Source of the DNA: Robiginitomaculum sp.
GTDB lineage: Bacteria; Pseudomonadota; Alphaproteobacteria; Caulobacterales; Maricaulaceae
Assembly: GCA_021776635.1 (NCBI GenBank)
Contig: JAJFFN010000032.1
Coordinates: 27,069 to 91,068, forward strand
Length of the DNA stretch: 64,000 nt
Direction of reading: 5' to 3'
The notes under the pieces: generated by a model
Told to the model about the DNA's origin: nothing
Databases searched by the model: none
Seen by the model: only the letters and a program-made list of their open reading frames with translations
Shown here: piece by piece, positions 17,981 through 26,150 of the stretch
Position numbering within the stretch: position 1 is the first letter of the stretch
How the letters are laid out: every line of letters begins with the position of its first letter
Program-made: the position numbers and the translations under genes

Positions 17981-18579
17981 GCACACCACCGAAACTCGCA
18001 CAAGCCTTACTGTCTTTATCTATACCACTGGCCAACCGCGATCCCATTTTGGGCGACTTTGAGGAAGAGTTTGCAAAACGAAAACACAATAAAGACGGCT
18101 CCGCAAATTTGTGGTACTGGCGCCAAGCTGCACTCTCATTTCCGTATTTTATTTCTGGACGCATAAAAACAAGTCCAGCCGCTATGCAAGTTCTACTCAT
18201 CATAATATCATACCTGATTTTCATAACCTGGACATTCTTGGCCTTTCACATTTTTCGCCTTGTCTATACGACAAATGTTTTTAAGGGATCTATTTTATTG
18301 GCCTTATCGGTCAGGCTGTTCATCGAAAGCACGGGCTTCTTTGTCGCGGGCGCACTCGTGAGATATGGACAGAGCAAATACCTGCCAAAAGGTTACAAAC
18401 AAAACCTTTGGCCCATCATATTAATTTTAATCCTCTTGGTCATCCCAACTTTGCAAGCCTGTATAGGCGCTGAACATTTAACCACAAAACGCTACCTGCT
18501 TACAAAAACCATAGCCATCTTCCCAGCCGTCATCTTGGGTGCCTATGCCGTACATTTTTACACACGAAATAAGCACTGA
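17977..18579 (+). CDS. Membrane protein with permease-prefix-like N-terminus
   Basis: 200 residues from a GTG overlapping the padR stop. The N-terminus (ANRDPILGDFEEEFAKR, then LWYWRQA) matches the cytoplasmic 'permease prefix' found in front of MacB/FtsX-type permeases whose genes follow padR. Instead of an ABC permease, only about four membrane spans follow (~70-95, 103-125, 145-165, 178-195). Either a stand-alone accessory protein or a shortened descendant of such a permease. Its pairing with PadR is the usual one for the family. Function unknown. Confidence 0.75.
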   Translation: MSTPPKLAQALLSLSIPLANRDPILGDFEEEFAKRKHNKDGSANLWYWRQAALSFPYFISGRIKTSPAAMQVLLIIISYLIFITWTFLAFHIFRLVYTTNVFKGSILLALSVRLFIESTGFFVAGALVRYGQSKYLPKGYKQNLWPIILILILLVIPTLQACIGAEHLTTKRYLLTKTIAIFPAVILGAYAVHFYTRNKH

Positions 18580-18856
18580 ACAATTCGTACATTTATGACA
18601 ACATTATTCCCAAATGCGTAATTGTTTTAACTTAAATTAACCTTAGGTTTTTTGCTTATTTTGCCTGTATTCTAGAATTATAACCACAAGTATAAGCCCC
18701 CACCAAGCACCTATCATGGTCGCGCAACAACCATTGCCCAAGGCAATAATTGGCCAATGCATAGGATGGGCCAGATATTAAAAACAAAGCCCGCATTTTA
18801 GATTTATTACGCACAGTAAAAAAGCATTGCGACGGCGGCGCGTAGCACATTAGCAG
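18580..18856. other. Intergenic region between convergent genes, no gene seen
   Basis: 277 bp between the PadR-linked membrane protein and the leftward lipoprotein gene. The only open frame (minus strand, 64 codons) lacks a ribosome binding site and looks non-coding. No clear terminator hairpin was found. Confidence 0.4.
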
Positions 18857-19726
18857 TTAATTTTTCTGGCTATGCCGCGCCGCCTGTGCTTTCGCCGTTT
18901 CTTCTTTTAACTTTTGTTTGAGGTCTTTTATTAAATCCTTGATGGCTTGTTCATTGGCCAACAGTTCTGCGTTTTCCGTATCGCGTCTCTTGTCCAGTGC
19001 TTTCGCCGCATTACAGTCTTTCCTACGCTGTTTGGCGCTTACACTTGCCCTGCCTCTGCAATATATGTTGGCTACGCGTTTTTTGGCCTGTCTAAGATTA
19101 AACATAAGCATATTTGGGTCGGTAGCCGTGAGTGTTCCTTCTGGAGCCAGTTTAATGATCACTGGATTTGGGTAAATATTTTCATAAGAGCCAGACATAA
19201 GGTCTAAGCCAACCATCCCTACACCAACGCCCGCTCCCGCCGCGGTTGCACCCGCGACAACCCCGCTTGATGGCACTTGGGCGGCACCGATTGTATAAGG
19301 ATTAAACAACACTTGAGCAAAGCTCAAAGCAAAAGATCCAGCCAAAGCGCCGGACGCAGTACCTAGGCCTATATTGGCAGCAACTGAACCAGCTGGCACT
19401 GCCATATCTAGATTTGCCGTTCGCATGGGAATATCACCGTGGATTGCTATTTCAGCCGGTTCATAGCCTTCATGCTCTATTTTGATGGCAAAGGACTGTC
19501 GACGGCCAACCTCTAAAAGGCACGGGGTTGGCTCACAACTGCGATAAGTTTTCTGAGCGTTAAAATTAAAATTATTCTCGCTTTCAGACGTTTCTATTGT
19601 GGTGGTTACCTTTGCACCTTGTGGCACGGTATCAATCCTAAGGTAGTCCGTACTCCCACGGGAAATTGTATTGCACGCCGTTAACCCCGACGACATTAAC
19701 AGTATTATAAAAACGAAATATTTCAT
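18857..19726 (-). CDS. Lipoprotein, PEGA-like domain, second of a tandem pair
   Basis: 289 residues. Lipoprotein signal MKYFVFIILLMSSGLTAC (lipobox LTAC). The first part resembles a PEGA-like surface domain: LRIDTVPQGAKVTT, SCEPTPCLLEV, IEHEGYEPAEIAI. A Gly/Ala-rich central stretch (~115-175, AGATAAGAGVGVGMVGLD) may insert in or span a membrane. The C-terminal ~70 residues are a charged helix (KQRRKDCNAAKALDKRRDTE, DLIKDLKQKLKEE), a probable coiled coil. It overlaps the upstream paralogue by four bases, so the two are translationally coupled. Function unknown; an envelope-anchored structural or assembly role is a guess. Confidence 0.75.
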   Translation of the reverse strand: MKYFVFIILLMSSGLTACNTISRGSTDYLRIDTVPQGAKVTTTIETSESENNFNFNAQKTYRSCEPTPCLLEVGRRQSFAIKIEHEGYEPAEIAIHGDIPMRTANLDMAVPAGSVAANIGLGTASGALAGSFALSFAQVLFNPYTIGAAQVPSSGVVAGATAAGAGVGVGMVGLDLMSGSYENIYPNPVIIKLAPEGTLTATDPNMLMFNLRQAKKRVANIYCRGRASVSAKQRRKDCNAAKALDKRRDTENAELLANEQAIKDLIKDLKQKLKEETAKAQAARHSQKN

Positions 19727-20289
19727 TTTGGTTCCACTTTCTCCACTGGTGTTGTTTTTATAGGCGCCAGAACAACCGTCACAGGGTTTGGTGATAATGA
19801 CCGGTTAGCGCCACTGACTGAATCAACAACCATCCCCGCCGTTCCGAAAAACGACAACATTTGCAGCGCCGTCATTGTATTTCCGGATATATACCGTGTG
19901 ATTGTTTCTGGCGTGCCCGCCACGACATGACTGCCTGGAGCCATGCCAGCAACACCTGTACCGGGTTTAATTGTCGAGGTTGGAGAGCTGCCTTTGGAAA
20001 CGGCAAGAAATTTGATGGGCTGGTATCCTTTTTTGCGCACAGTAATTCTTGCATGATTTTTACGGGGTATTTCTACGGTACACGGCGTCGGGTTACAGCT
20101 TAATACCGTATTTTCATTTTCATTGACCGTATCCAAACGCCCGGATTTCAATAATAATTCTGCCACAACTGTGGCACCCGTCGGGTTAGAAATGACGCTC
20201 AGGCTCTCAGTCGTGCCACGCGAAACCGTTAAACAGCCAGACAAAATAAGCCCAGACAACGCCAAAGAAACAAACTGAAATATACGCAT
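19723..20289 (-). CDS. Lipoprotein, PEGA-like domain, first of a tandem pair
   Basis: 188 residues with signal MRIFQFVSLALSGLILSGC (lipobox LSGC). It shares with the downstream gene the order SRGTTESLSVISNPTGATVV, SCNPTPCTVEI, KKGYQPIKFLA and the ending NRSLSPNPVTVVLAP, so the two arose by duplication. It lacks the paralogue's C-terminal coiled coil. The ATG is preceded by GGTGGAGGTC, a strong ribosome binding site. A perfect 19-bp palindrome lies 44 bp upstream. Predicted to be lipid-anchored in the envelope; function unknown. Confidence 0.78.
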   Translation of the reverse strand: MRIFQFVSLALSGLILSGCLTVSRGTTESLSVISNPTGATVVAELLLKSGRLDTVNENENTVLSCNPTPCTVEIPRKNHARITVRKKGYQPIKFLAVSKGSSPTSTIKPGTGVAGMAPGSHVVAGTPETITRYISGNTMTALQMLSFFGTAGMVVDSVSGANRSLSPNPVTVVLAPIKTTPVEKVEPK

Positions 20290-20332
20290 AAGACCTCCAC
20301 CAATATTGGTTAAAGACTATATGCTTATGTTC

Positions 20333-20351
20333 AAGTTACAAATTGTAACTT
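20333..20351. promoter_or_regulatory. Perfect 19-bp palindrome, candidate operator
   Basis: AAGTTACAAATTGTAACTT is perfectly symmetric about one central base. It lies 44-62 bp upstream of the first lipoprotein gene, overlapping a candidate -35 (TTGTAA on the minus strand) and ahead of TATAGT. The size suggests a dimeric HTH repressor site. Confidence 0.55.
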
Positions 20352-20387
20352 TATGTTGCAATCTTGTTGTATTTCGTGAGTTGGAGT

Positions 20388-22994
20388 TTAGGCGACTTTA
20401 ACGCTCAACCCATCCTTGCCGACATCCACCTTCACAGGGTCGCCGTCATTGATGGTGCCAGCCAATACTTGCCTTGCGAGTTCATCTTGCACAGATTTTT
20501 GGATGACGCGTTTTAGGGGTCTGGCACCGAAAGCGGGGTCATAGCCTTTTTCTGCGAGCCATGTACGGGCACCATCCGTGAGCTCAATGGTGATATTTCT
20601 ATCCTTGAGCCAGCCCATCAAACGCTTGATTTGGATATCGACAATTGCGCCCATATGTTCAGGTTTCAGCCGTTCAAATAGCAATATCTCGTCGAGACGG
20701 TTTAAGAATTCAGGGCGGAAATGTGCTTTCACTTGCTCCATCACGGCATCCCGCGCCACATCAACATTATCTTCATCACCGAGCGCCACAAGAAACTCTG
20801 CGCCGATATTACTGGTCAAAATAATGACGCAGTTTTTAAAATCGACCGTGCGTCCTTGCCCGTCGGTCAAGCGGCCATCATCGAGCACTTGCAACAGCAC
20901 ATTAAACACATCCGGGTGGGCTTTTTCAATTTCGTCGAATAGTACGACCTGATAAGGACGACGGCGCACGGCTTCGGTGAGCATACCGCCTTCGTCGTAA
21001 CCGACATATCCCGGAGGTGCACCGATGAGGCGCGATACGGAGTGTTTCTCCATATACTCGCTCATATCTATGCGGGTTATGGCCTGGTCGTCGTCGAACA
21101 TAAATTCTGCAAGCGCCTTGGTAAGTTCTGTTTTACCGACGCCCGTAGGCCCTAAAAACATGAACGAACCTATGGGCCGCGCCGGATCCTTTAGACCTGC
21201 TCGCGCTCGGCGCACGGCGTCCGATACGGCCGCGACAGCTTGCGCTTGGCCGACGACACGGCCTGACAACACATCTTCCATAGCCAGGAGTTTGTCCCGT
21301 TCCCCCTCCAGCATTTTTTCTACCGGCACGCCCGTCCAGCGCGAAACCACGGACGCTATCATATCGGCACTGACAACATCAGCTTCTAGTGCTGTGCCTT
21401 GGGCAGTATCGTCATCACCTGCGGATTCTGCGACAAGCAATTGCTCTTCCAACTCCGGGATTTCCACATGTTGCAAGCGCCCTGCGGCTTCATAATCGCC
21501 GCGCCGTACGGCATCCGCCAACACATTCCGAACTTGGTCAAGCTTTTCCTTTAGCTCGGTTGCCCCAGCCAATTTGGCCTTTTCCGCCTGCCAACGAGCC
21601 GTCAAATCTTTGCTTTCTTCTTCCAGTTCGCCAATTTCTTCTTGCCGTTTGGAAAGACGCTCTTTGGAGGCTTTATCTTTCTCCTGTTTCAGGGCTTCTG
21701 CTTCAATCCGGGCACGTACCAATTTACGGTCTATTTCGTCGAGTTCCTCTGGCTTGCTGTCCACTTGCATGCGCAACCTACTCGCGGCCTCGTCCATAAG
21801 GTCAATGGCCTTATCGGGTAAAAACCTATCGGTAATATACCTGTGCGATAGGTTGGCGGCTGCGACAATAGCTCCGTCTGAAATGCAAATGCCGTGGTGG
21901 ACTTCGTATTTATCTTTTATGCCGCGCAGGATAGATACGGTATCGTCGACGCTTGGCTCTTCAATAAAAATTGTCAAAAAACGCCGCGCTAGCGCTGCAT
22001 CTTTTTCCAAATGTTTGCGGTATTCATCCAATGTTGTTGCGCCGATACAGTGCAGCTCTCCCCGTGCCAAAGTGGGCTTCAAGAGATTGGCCGCATCCAT
22101 AGCCCCGTCTGTTTTCCCGGCGCCGACCAGCATATGAATTTCGTCGATGAACAGGACGATTTGCCCGTCGGCTTTTTCGATTTCCTTGAGCACAGCCTTC
22201 AGACGTTCTTCGAACTCGCCCCTATATTTTGCACCCGCAATCAGCGCACCTAAATCCAGAGACAACAAATCCTTATCTTTTAGGCTTTCAGGCACATCAC
22301 CGTTAATGATGCGCAGAGCAAGCCCTTCGGCAATCGCCGTCTTACCAACACCGGCCTCACCGATTAACAAAGGGTTGTTTTTGGAACGCCGTGACAACAC
22401 CTGTACCACCCGGCGGATTTCTTCGTCGCGGCCAATGACCGGATCCATTTTTCCTTTGCGAGCCGCTGCGGTTAGGTCGTGGGTATATTTGGCCAGAGCT
22501 TCATAGGCATCTTCCGCCGTCTCGCTGTCGACGGGATTATCACCGCGCAAAGTTTTAATCGCCGCAGCAATCCGCGAAACTTCAACGCGCGCACGCGCAA
22601 GCAAAGCTTTCATGTCTTTATCAGCGCCGAGTATCAGTGCCAAAAACAGGCCCTCAACGGTTATGTATTTATCACCTGCTTTCTTGGCGGACGCTTCGGC
22701 CTGCGCAAAAACCTTGGCAGTACTCCGTGCCATGACAAGGTTCTCTGCACCAGTGCCTTCCACCGCAGGCAATTTGCCTAAAGCAGTTTGGGCACCAGTA
22801 ACCAGAACATCCAAGTCCGCACCGGAAGTGTGCACTAAGTTACAGACTAGGCTTTTCTCTTTTGGGCTATCTTCGTCCAAAAGGCTCGCCAAAATATGTG
22901 TTTGGGTTAAATGCTGATGGGAATGCTGCACTGCCAAAGACTGCGCCGCCTGTACAACCGCTTTTGCCCGATTGGTATATTGTTCAATGTTCAT
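20388..22994 (-). CDS. clpB: ATP-dependent disaggregase ClpB
   Basis: 868 residues, the usual ClpB length. Clp-N repeats occupy ~1-145. The first AAA+ domain has Walker A GEAGVGKT (~212-219) and [15 protein letters not shown]. The coiled-coil middle domain (~400-530, [20 protein letters not shown]) distinguishes ClpB from ClpA/ClpC. The second AAA+ domain has GPTGVGKT and [19 protein letters not shown]. It works with DnaK to resolubilise aggregates. The promoter region contains a good match to the alphaproteobacterial RpoH consensus. The gene is monocistronic by its flanks. Confidence 0.97.
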   Translation of the reverse strand: MNIEQYTNRAKAVVQAAQSLAVQHSHQHLTQTHILASLLDEDSPKEKSLVCNLVHTSGADLDVLVTGAQTALGKLPAVEGTGAENLVMARSTAKVFAQAEASAKKAGDKYITVEGLFLALILGADKDMKALLARARVEVSRIAAAIKTLRGDNPVDSETAEDAYEALAKYTHDLTAAARKGKMDPVIGRDEEIRRVVQVLSRRSKNNPLLIGEAGVGKTAIAEGLALRIINGDVPESLKDKDLLSLDLGALIAGAKYRGEFEERLKAVLKEIEKADGQIVLFIDEIHMLVGAGKTDGAMDAANLLKPTLARGELHCIGATTLDEYRKHLEKDAALARRFLTIFIEEPSVDDTVSILRGIKDKYEVHHGICISDGAIVAAANLSHRYITDRFLPDKAIDLMDEAASRLRMQVDSKPEELDEIDRKLVRARIEAEALKQEKDKASKERLSKRQEEIGELEEESKDLTARWQAEKAKLAGATELKEKLDQVRNVLADAVRRGDYEAAGRLQHVEIPELEEQLLVAESAGDDDTAQGTALEADVVSADMIASVVSRWTGVPVEKMLEGERDKLLAMEDVLSGRVVGQAQAVAAVSDAVRRARAGLKDPARPIGSFMFLGPTGVGKTELTKALAEFMFDDDQAITRIDMSEYMEKHSVSRLIGAPPGYVGYDEGGMLTEAVRRRPYQVVLFDEIEKAHPDVFNVLLQVLDDGRLTDGQGRTVDFKNCVIILTSNIGAEFLVALGDEDNVDVARDAVMEQVKAHFRPEFLNRLDEILLFERLKPEHMGAIVDIQIKRLMGWLKDRNITIELTDGARTWLAEKGYDPAFGARPLKRVIQKSVQDELARQVLAGTINDGDPVKVDVGKDGLSVKVA

Positions 22995-23031
22995 AACTCA
23001 TATCTCCACAATAATTTCTTTGCTGCTAAAG

Positions 23032-23059
23032 ATATGGGTGTGATGAAAATTTGTGCAAG
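23032..23059 (-). promoter_or_regulatory. Candidate RpoH (sigma-32) promoter of clpB
   Basis: Minus strand CTTGCA, 16 bp, CCATAT, about 38-65 bp before the clpB ATG. This agrees with the CTTG...CCATAT-type heat-shock promoter of alphaproteobacteria and with clpB being a classic RpoH target. Confidence 0.65.
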
Positions 23060-23168
23060 TGCGACATGTTGGCTAACCCCTCCACCCTTTAACACAGCTC
23101 ATTCCCGCCTACGCGTGAAAGAGCGGGGTTAGAGGGGGAGCTATCTTATTAACAACTGACCCTATTCA

Positions 23169-24371
23169 TTAACCAGAAAAATCGTCCATGCTTTTTGCTT
23201 CGGTGAATACCTTATCCAATATCGCGACGGCTTCTCTTACATTGTCCTCGCTGATGATAAGCGGTGGTGCCATGCGCAGCACATTGTCGCCGGCATTACC
23301 CACAAGTAAGTTATTTGCGCGGGCTAGATTACGCACATCCAGAGCTTTTTTCTTAAGCTTCATTCCGCATAGCAAGCCCTTGCCGCGCACGTCTTCGACC
23401 ACTTCGGGGTGGTCTTGTTTCAGGCGCTCAAACTGTTGGGTCATGAAATTGGCGACTTTGTTTACATTGGCCATTAAATCGGGGTTGGTTAATTCGTCGT
23501 ATGCGGCACTGGCCACAGCCATAGCCAACGGGCCGCCGCCGTATGTGGAACCATGTGTGCCAACAACCATTCCTTCTGCGGCTCGCGCCGTGGCCAGACA
23601 TGCGCCCATGGGGAAACCGCCGCCCATGCCTTTGGCAACGGCCATTACGTCAGGGTCAGCTTCGCCGTCTGCCCATTGATGGGCGAATAATTTACCAGTT
23701 CGGCCAGCACCCGATTGCACTTCGTCGTATATTAACAGAAGACCATGCTCGTCACAAAGTGCCCGCACATCTTTTAGGAATTGAACAGGAAGTGCGCGCA
23801 CACCACCTTCGCCTTGCACGGGCTCCATCAAAATGGCCGCGGTTTTATCAGATATTGCCTCTTTGATAGCGTTCATACTACCAAATTCCACGCTGATAAA
23901 TCCGGGTAATGCCGGGCCGAAGCCTTCTAGGTATTTTGGGTTGCCGCCCGCATTAATTGTCGCGAATGTCCGGCCATGAAAGGCACCCTTACAGGTGATG
24001 ATCTCGAAACGCTCTGGACGGCCTTCTTCGAATTGGCAGCGGCGGGCCGTTTTCATGGCGCACTCTACGGCTTCGGCGCCGGAATTGGTGAAAAACACTT
24101 TGTCTGCGAATGTCGCCGCACAATATTTCTCGGCCAAATCAAGACCGCCTTTGACTTTGAACATGTTGGAGAGATGCCAAAGCTTTCCGGCTTGCTCGGT
24201 CAAAGCGCCAACCAAAGCCGGATGGTTATGGCCAAGGCCGTTAACCGCTATACCGGCTATAAAATCTAGGTATTTATCGCCGCCTTCGGTATAAAGATAA
24301 ACCCCTTCTCCGCGCACAAACTCTTCGGCAGGTGGCGCATAGCAATTATAGATATTATCATTTTGAGGCAT
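23169..24371 (-). CDS. argD: Acetylornithine/succinyldiaminopimelate aminotransferase
   Basis: 400 residues, class-III PLP aminotransferase. Visible features: FTNSGAEAVECAMKTAR, GAFHGRT, the Asp of the cofactor site in LLIYDEVQSGAGRTG, and the Schiff-base Lys in VMAVAKGMGGGFP. Length and the PVQGEGGV segment fit ArgD, which converts N-acetylglutamate-semialdehyde to N-acetylornithine in arginine synthesis, often also serving lysine synthesis. I use the ATG at 24371, with GGAG six bases upstream; a TTG four codons earlier overlaps that site. No argF follows, unlike in many relatives. Confidence 0.92.
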   Translation of the reverse strand: MPQNDNIYNCYAPPAEEFVRGEGVYLYTEGGDKYLDFIAGIAVNGLGHNHPALVGALTEQAGKLWHLSNMFKVKGGLDLAEKYCAATFADKVFFTNSGAEAVECAMKTARRCQFEEGRPERFEIITCKGAFHGRTFATINAGGNPKYLEGFGPALPGFISVEFGSMNAIKEAISDKTAAILMEPVQGEGGVRALPVQFLKDVRALCDEHGLLLIYDEVQSGAGRTGKLFAHQWADGEADPDVMAVAKGMGGGFPMGACLATARAAEGMVVGTHGSTYGGGPLAMAVASAAYDELTNPDLMANVNKVANFMTQQFERLKQDHPEVVEDVRGKGLLCGMKLKKKALDVRNLARANNLLVGNAGDNVLRMAPPLIISEDNVREAVAILDKVFTEAKSMDDFSG

Positions 24372-24395
24372 GTTATTCTCCAAATTTCACGTGCT

Positions 24396-25220
24396 TTACG
24401 CCTTGAGACGCCACCCTGATTTCAATACTCGCAAACAGAAAACAAATAGGATGAGATTAAGAATGGCTGTGTAAATGACACCTGTCATAATGCTCCCGTC
24501 CGCCTCACCTAATAACCCGTAACGAAATCCATCGATAAAATAAAATAGCGGATTTACAAGTGATATTTTTTGAAAAAAATCATTAAGGACATATATATGG
24601 TAAAACGTACCTGAAAGCATGCTAAGCGGCATAATAACGAACTGGTTTACTACGGCTAGTTGGTCAAACTTCTCTGCCCATATCCCAGACAAGAGACCAA
24701 CCATAGAAAGGCAAGCTGCGGCAGATAAAGCAAAATAAAGCATAGCCCAAGGCACGGCTGGAATTATGAATGTAAAGAATATTGACAAAGCAAAATAAGT
24801 GGAAAATGCAACCAGTACGCCGCGTGTAATTGCCCCGCCAATAAATCCAATGGCAAGTTCCGCATAGGACAAAGGCGGCATCAAAACATCCGTAATAGAG
24901 CCGTTGACTTTACTCGTCATCATGGAGGATGAAGAGTTTGCTGTCGCATTGTTTAATATACCCATAATGATGAGGCCGGGAATTAAGAACCGAATAAATT
25001 CCGTACTATTGCCGCCACTTCGACCTGGAAAAGCAACAACGAATACTGTCATTAACAATACATTGGAAACCATGGGCGCGAGCAATGTTTGCGGAATAAT
25101 CCGCATAAACCGCGCCACTTCTTTTTTATATAATGTCCAAAGTCCGAGCCAATTGACACGCCCAAACTCTCTGGCTTGGCCGATTTTTGCTTTTAGCACC
25201 GGGTTCAATGTTGTGTTCAT
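24396..25220 (-). CDS. ABC-2 type transporter permease
   Basis: About 274 residues with six predicted membrane spans. ABC-2 family features: LYKKEVARFMRIIPQTLLAP at the N-terminus, the conserved GLIIMGILNNA and MPPLSYAEL segments, and the signature VNPLFYFIDGFRYGLLG near the C-terminus. Such permeases pair with a separate ATPase to export polysaccharides, lipids or drugs; no ATPase gene is adjacent, so it must come from elsewhere or an unlinked gene. The ATG at 25220 is chosen; an in-frame start 30 codons upstream adds residues unlike the family. The stop lies 24 bp before the argD start, suggesting cotranscription. Confidence 0.85.
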   Translation of the reverse strand: MNTTLNPVLKAKIGQAREFGRVNWLGLWTLYKKEVARFMRIIPQTLLAPMVSNVLLMTVFVVAFPGRSGGNSTEFIRFLIPGLIIMGILNNATANSSSSMMTSKVNGSITDVLMPPLSYAELAIGFIGGAITRGVLVAFSTYFALSIFFTFIIPAVPWAMLYFALSAAACLSMVGLLSGIWAEKFDQLAVVNQFVIMPLSMLSGTFYHIYVLNDFFQKISLVNPLFYFIDGFRYGLLGEADGSIMTGVIYTAILNLILFVFCLRVLKSGWRLKA

Positions 25221-25521
25221 AGATTTTGCCTGTTTATGCATCAGTAAATTGACTTGGAATAATAATAAGCTTTGAGCATATGAAATATTAGCATCAATAC
25301 AAGGCGCCAAGCCTGTTTTACGAATTTTTCTTTACAGGCACACCACATATGCGTGCACATTTGCACCACTACATATAGAAATCTGTGGATAGTTGGATAC
25401 TGCATCTTGTATCTCGTGTACAAATCGCTACGATATATTGAGAATTTGTTTATGTTTTGCCCCGTTTTCACAAAAGTGGCACTACATATGGTGTTTGCGA
25501 AATTATTTTGAGGGGAATATT
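25221..25521. other. Divergent intergenic region upstream of gcrA
   Basis: 301 bp between the ABC permease and gcrA starts. It must hold both promoters. I found no GANTC methylation site and no clear CtrA box in it, and no small gene. The minus-strand open frames here look non-coding. Confidence 0.4.
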
Positions 25522-26022
25522 ATGGCTTGGACTGATGACCGAGTAGAAATTTTATCTAAATTATGGGCGGAAGGTCTTTCTGCCAGTCAAATTGCAACCA
25601 AGCTTGGTGGCGTCACGCGAAATGCGGTTATCGGCAAAGTGCACAGACTTGGCCTGTCTGGTCGCGTTAAGCCAAAACGCAAAACCAAACCAGCGACGCC
25701 GCGCATGGCAACAGCGCCGCGTAAACGCGCACCGGTCAAGCGCCGTGCTGCACCGCGCCCGGCCCCTACACCACCGCCTGTTCCGTTAAAAGCCAAAGCA
25801 TTGCCAAACGGTGAATTCGCCACAATCATGACAATTACTGAGCACCTCTGCAAATGGCCGCTTGGCGATCCAACAAGCGCGGATTTCAGGTTTTGCGGCC
25901 GCGGGACGGATAAAGGTGAGCCCTATTGCAAATCCCATGCACAACTCGCATATCAGCCATCGCGCCGGCGTGTCGCAACAAACCGCGCAATCACCCGCAC
26001 AAACAGAGCCGCGCTGCGGTAA
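25522..26022 (+). CDS. gcrA: Cell-cycle regulator GcrA
   Basis: 166 residues. The N-terminal DNA-binding domain (1-47) is textbook GcrA: MAWTDDRVEILSKLWAEG, SASQIATKLGG, TRNAVIGKVHRLGLSGR. A Lys/Arg/Pro-rich linker (~48-100) leads to the C-terminal sigma-70-binding part with CKWPLGDP, FRFCGRG and PYCKSHAQLAYQP. GcrA activates promoters methylated at GANTC by CcrM together with sigma-70 and is restricted to alphaproteobacteria, so it is a strong taxonomic marker. The start is fixed by GAGGGGAA upstream of the ATG. The linker length is ordinary for the family. Confidence 0.97.
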   Translation: MAWTDDRVEILSKLWAEGLSASQIATKLGGVTRNAVIGKVHRLGLSGRVKPKRKTKPATPRMATAPRKRAPVKRRAAPRPAPTPPPVPLKAKALPNGEFATIMTITEHLCKWPLGDPTSADFRFCGRGTDKGEPYCKSHAQLAYQPSRRRVATNRAITRTNRAALR

Positions 26023-26058
26023 TTTCTCTGGTTATCAACCACTTGCTGGTTAAATTTA

Positions 26059-26109
26059 TTATCGTTTTTCAATAATAATTGTTGACAGTCTAATACAGGA
26101 CGGTATGTA
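26059..26109 (+). promoter_or_regulatory. Efflux operon promoter with TTATCGTTT element (copy 2)
   Basis: TTGACA (26082-26087), 16-bp spacer, TATGTA (26104-26109) forms a good sigma-70 promoter 42 bp before the efflux operon's first ATG. Directly upstream of the -35 lies TTATCGTTTTTCAATAAT (26059-26076), almost identical to the element before the LRAT-like gene. Confidence 0.6.
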
Positions 26110-26150
26110 TGGCCTAAAGGTTTCCATCGGAATCAAAAGGAGTTAAGGCT

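Noticed and set aside
18620..18645. CtrA-like TTAA...TTAA pattern
   Set aside because: The TTAA half-sites in TTAACTTAAATTAACC are 6 bp apart rather than the 7 bp of the CtrA consensus, and the site lies between convergent genes.
18656..18850. 64-codon leftward open frame between convergent genes
   Set aside because: Composition and lack of start signals look non-coding.
20578..22137. Several rightward open frames of 70-190 codons antisense to clpB
   Set aside because: All overlap the well-conserved clpB gene and encode Ser/Arg-rich shadow sequence without ribosome binding sites.
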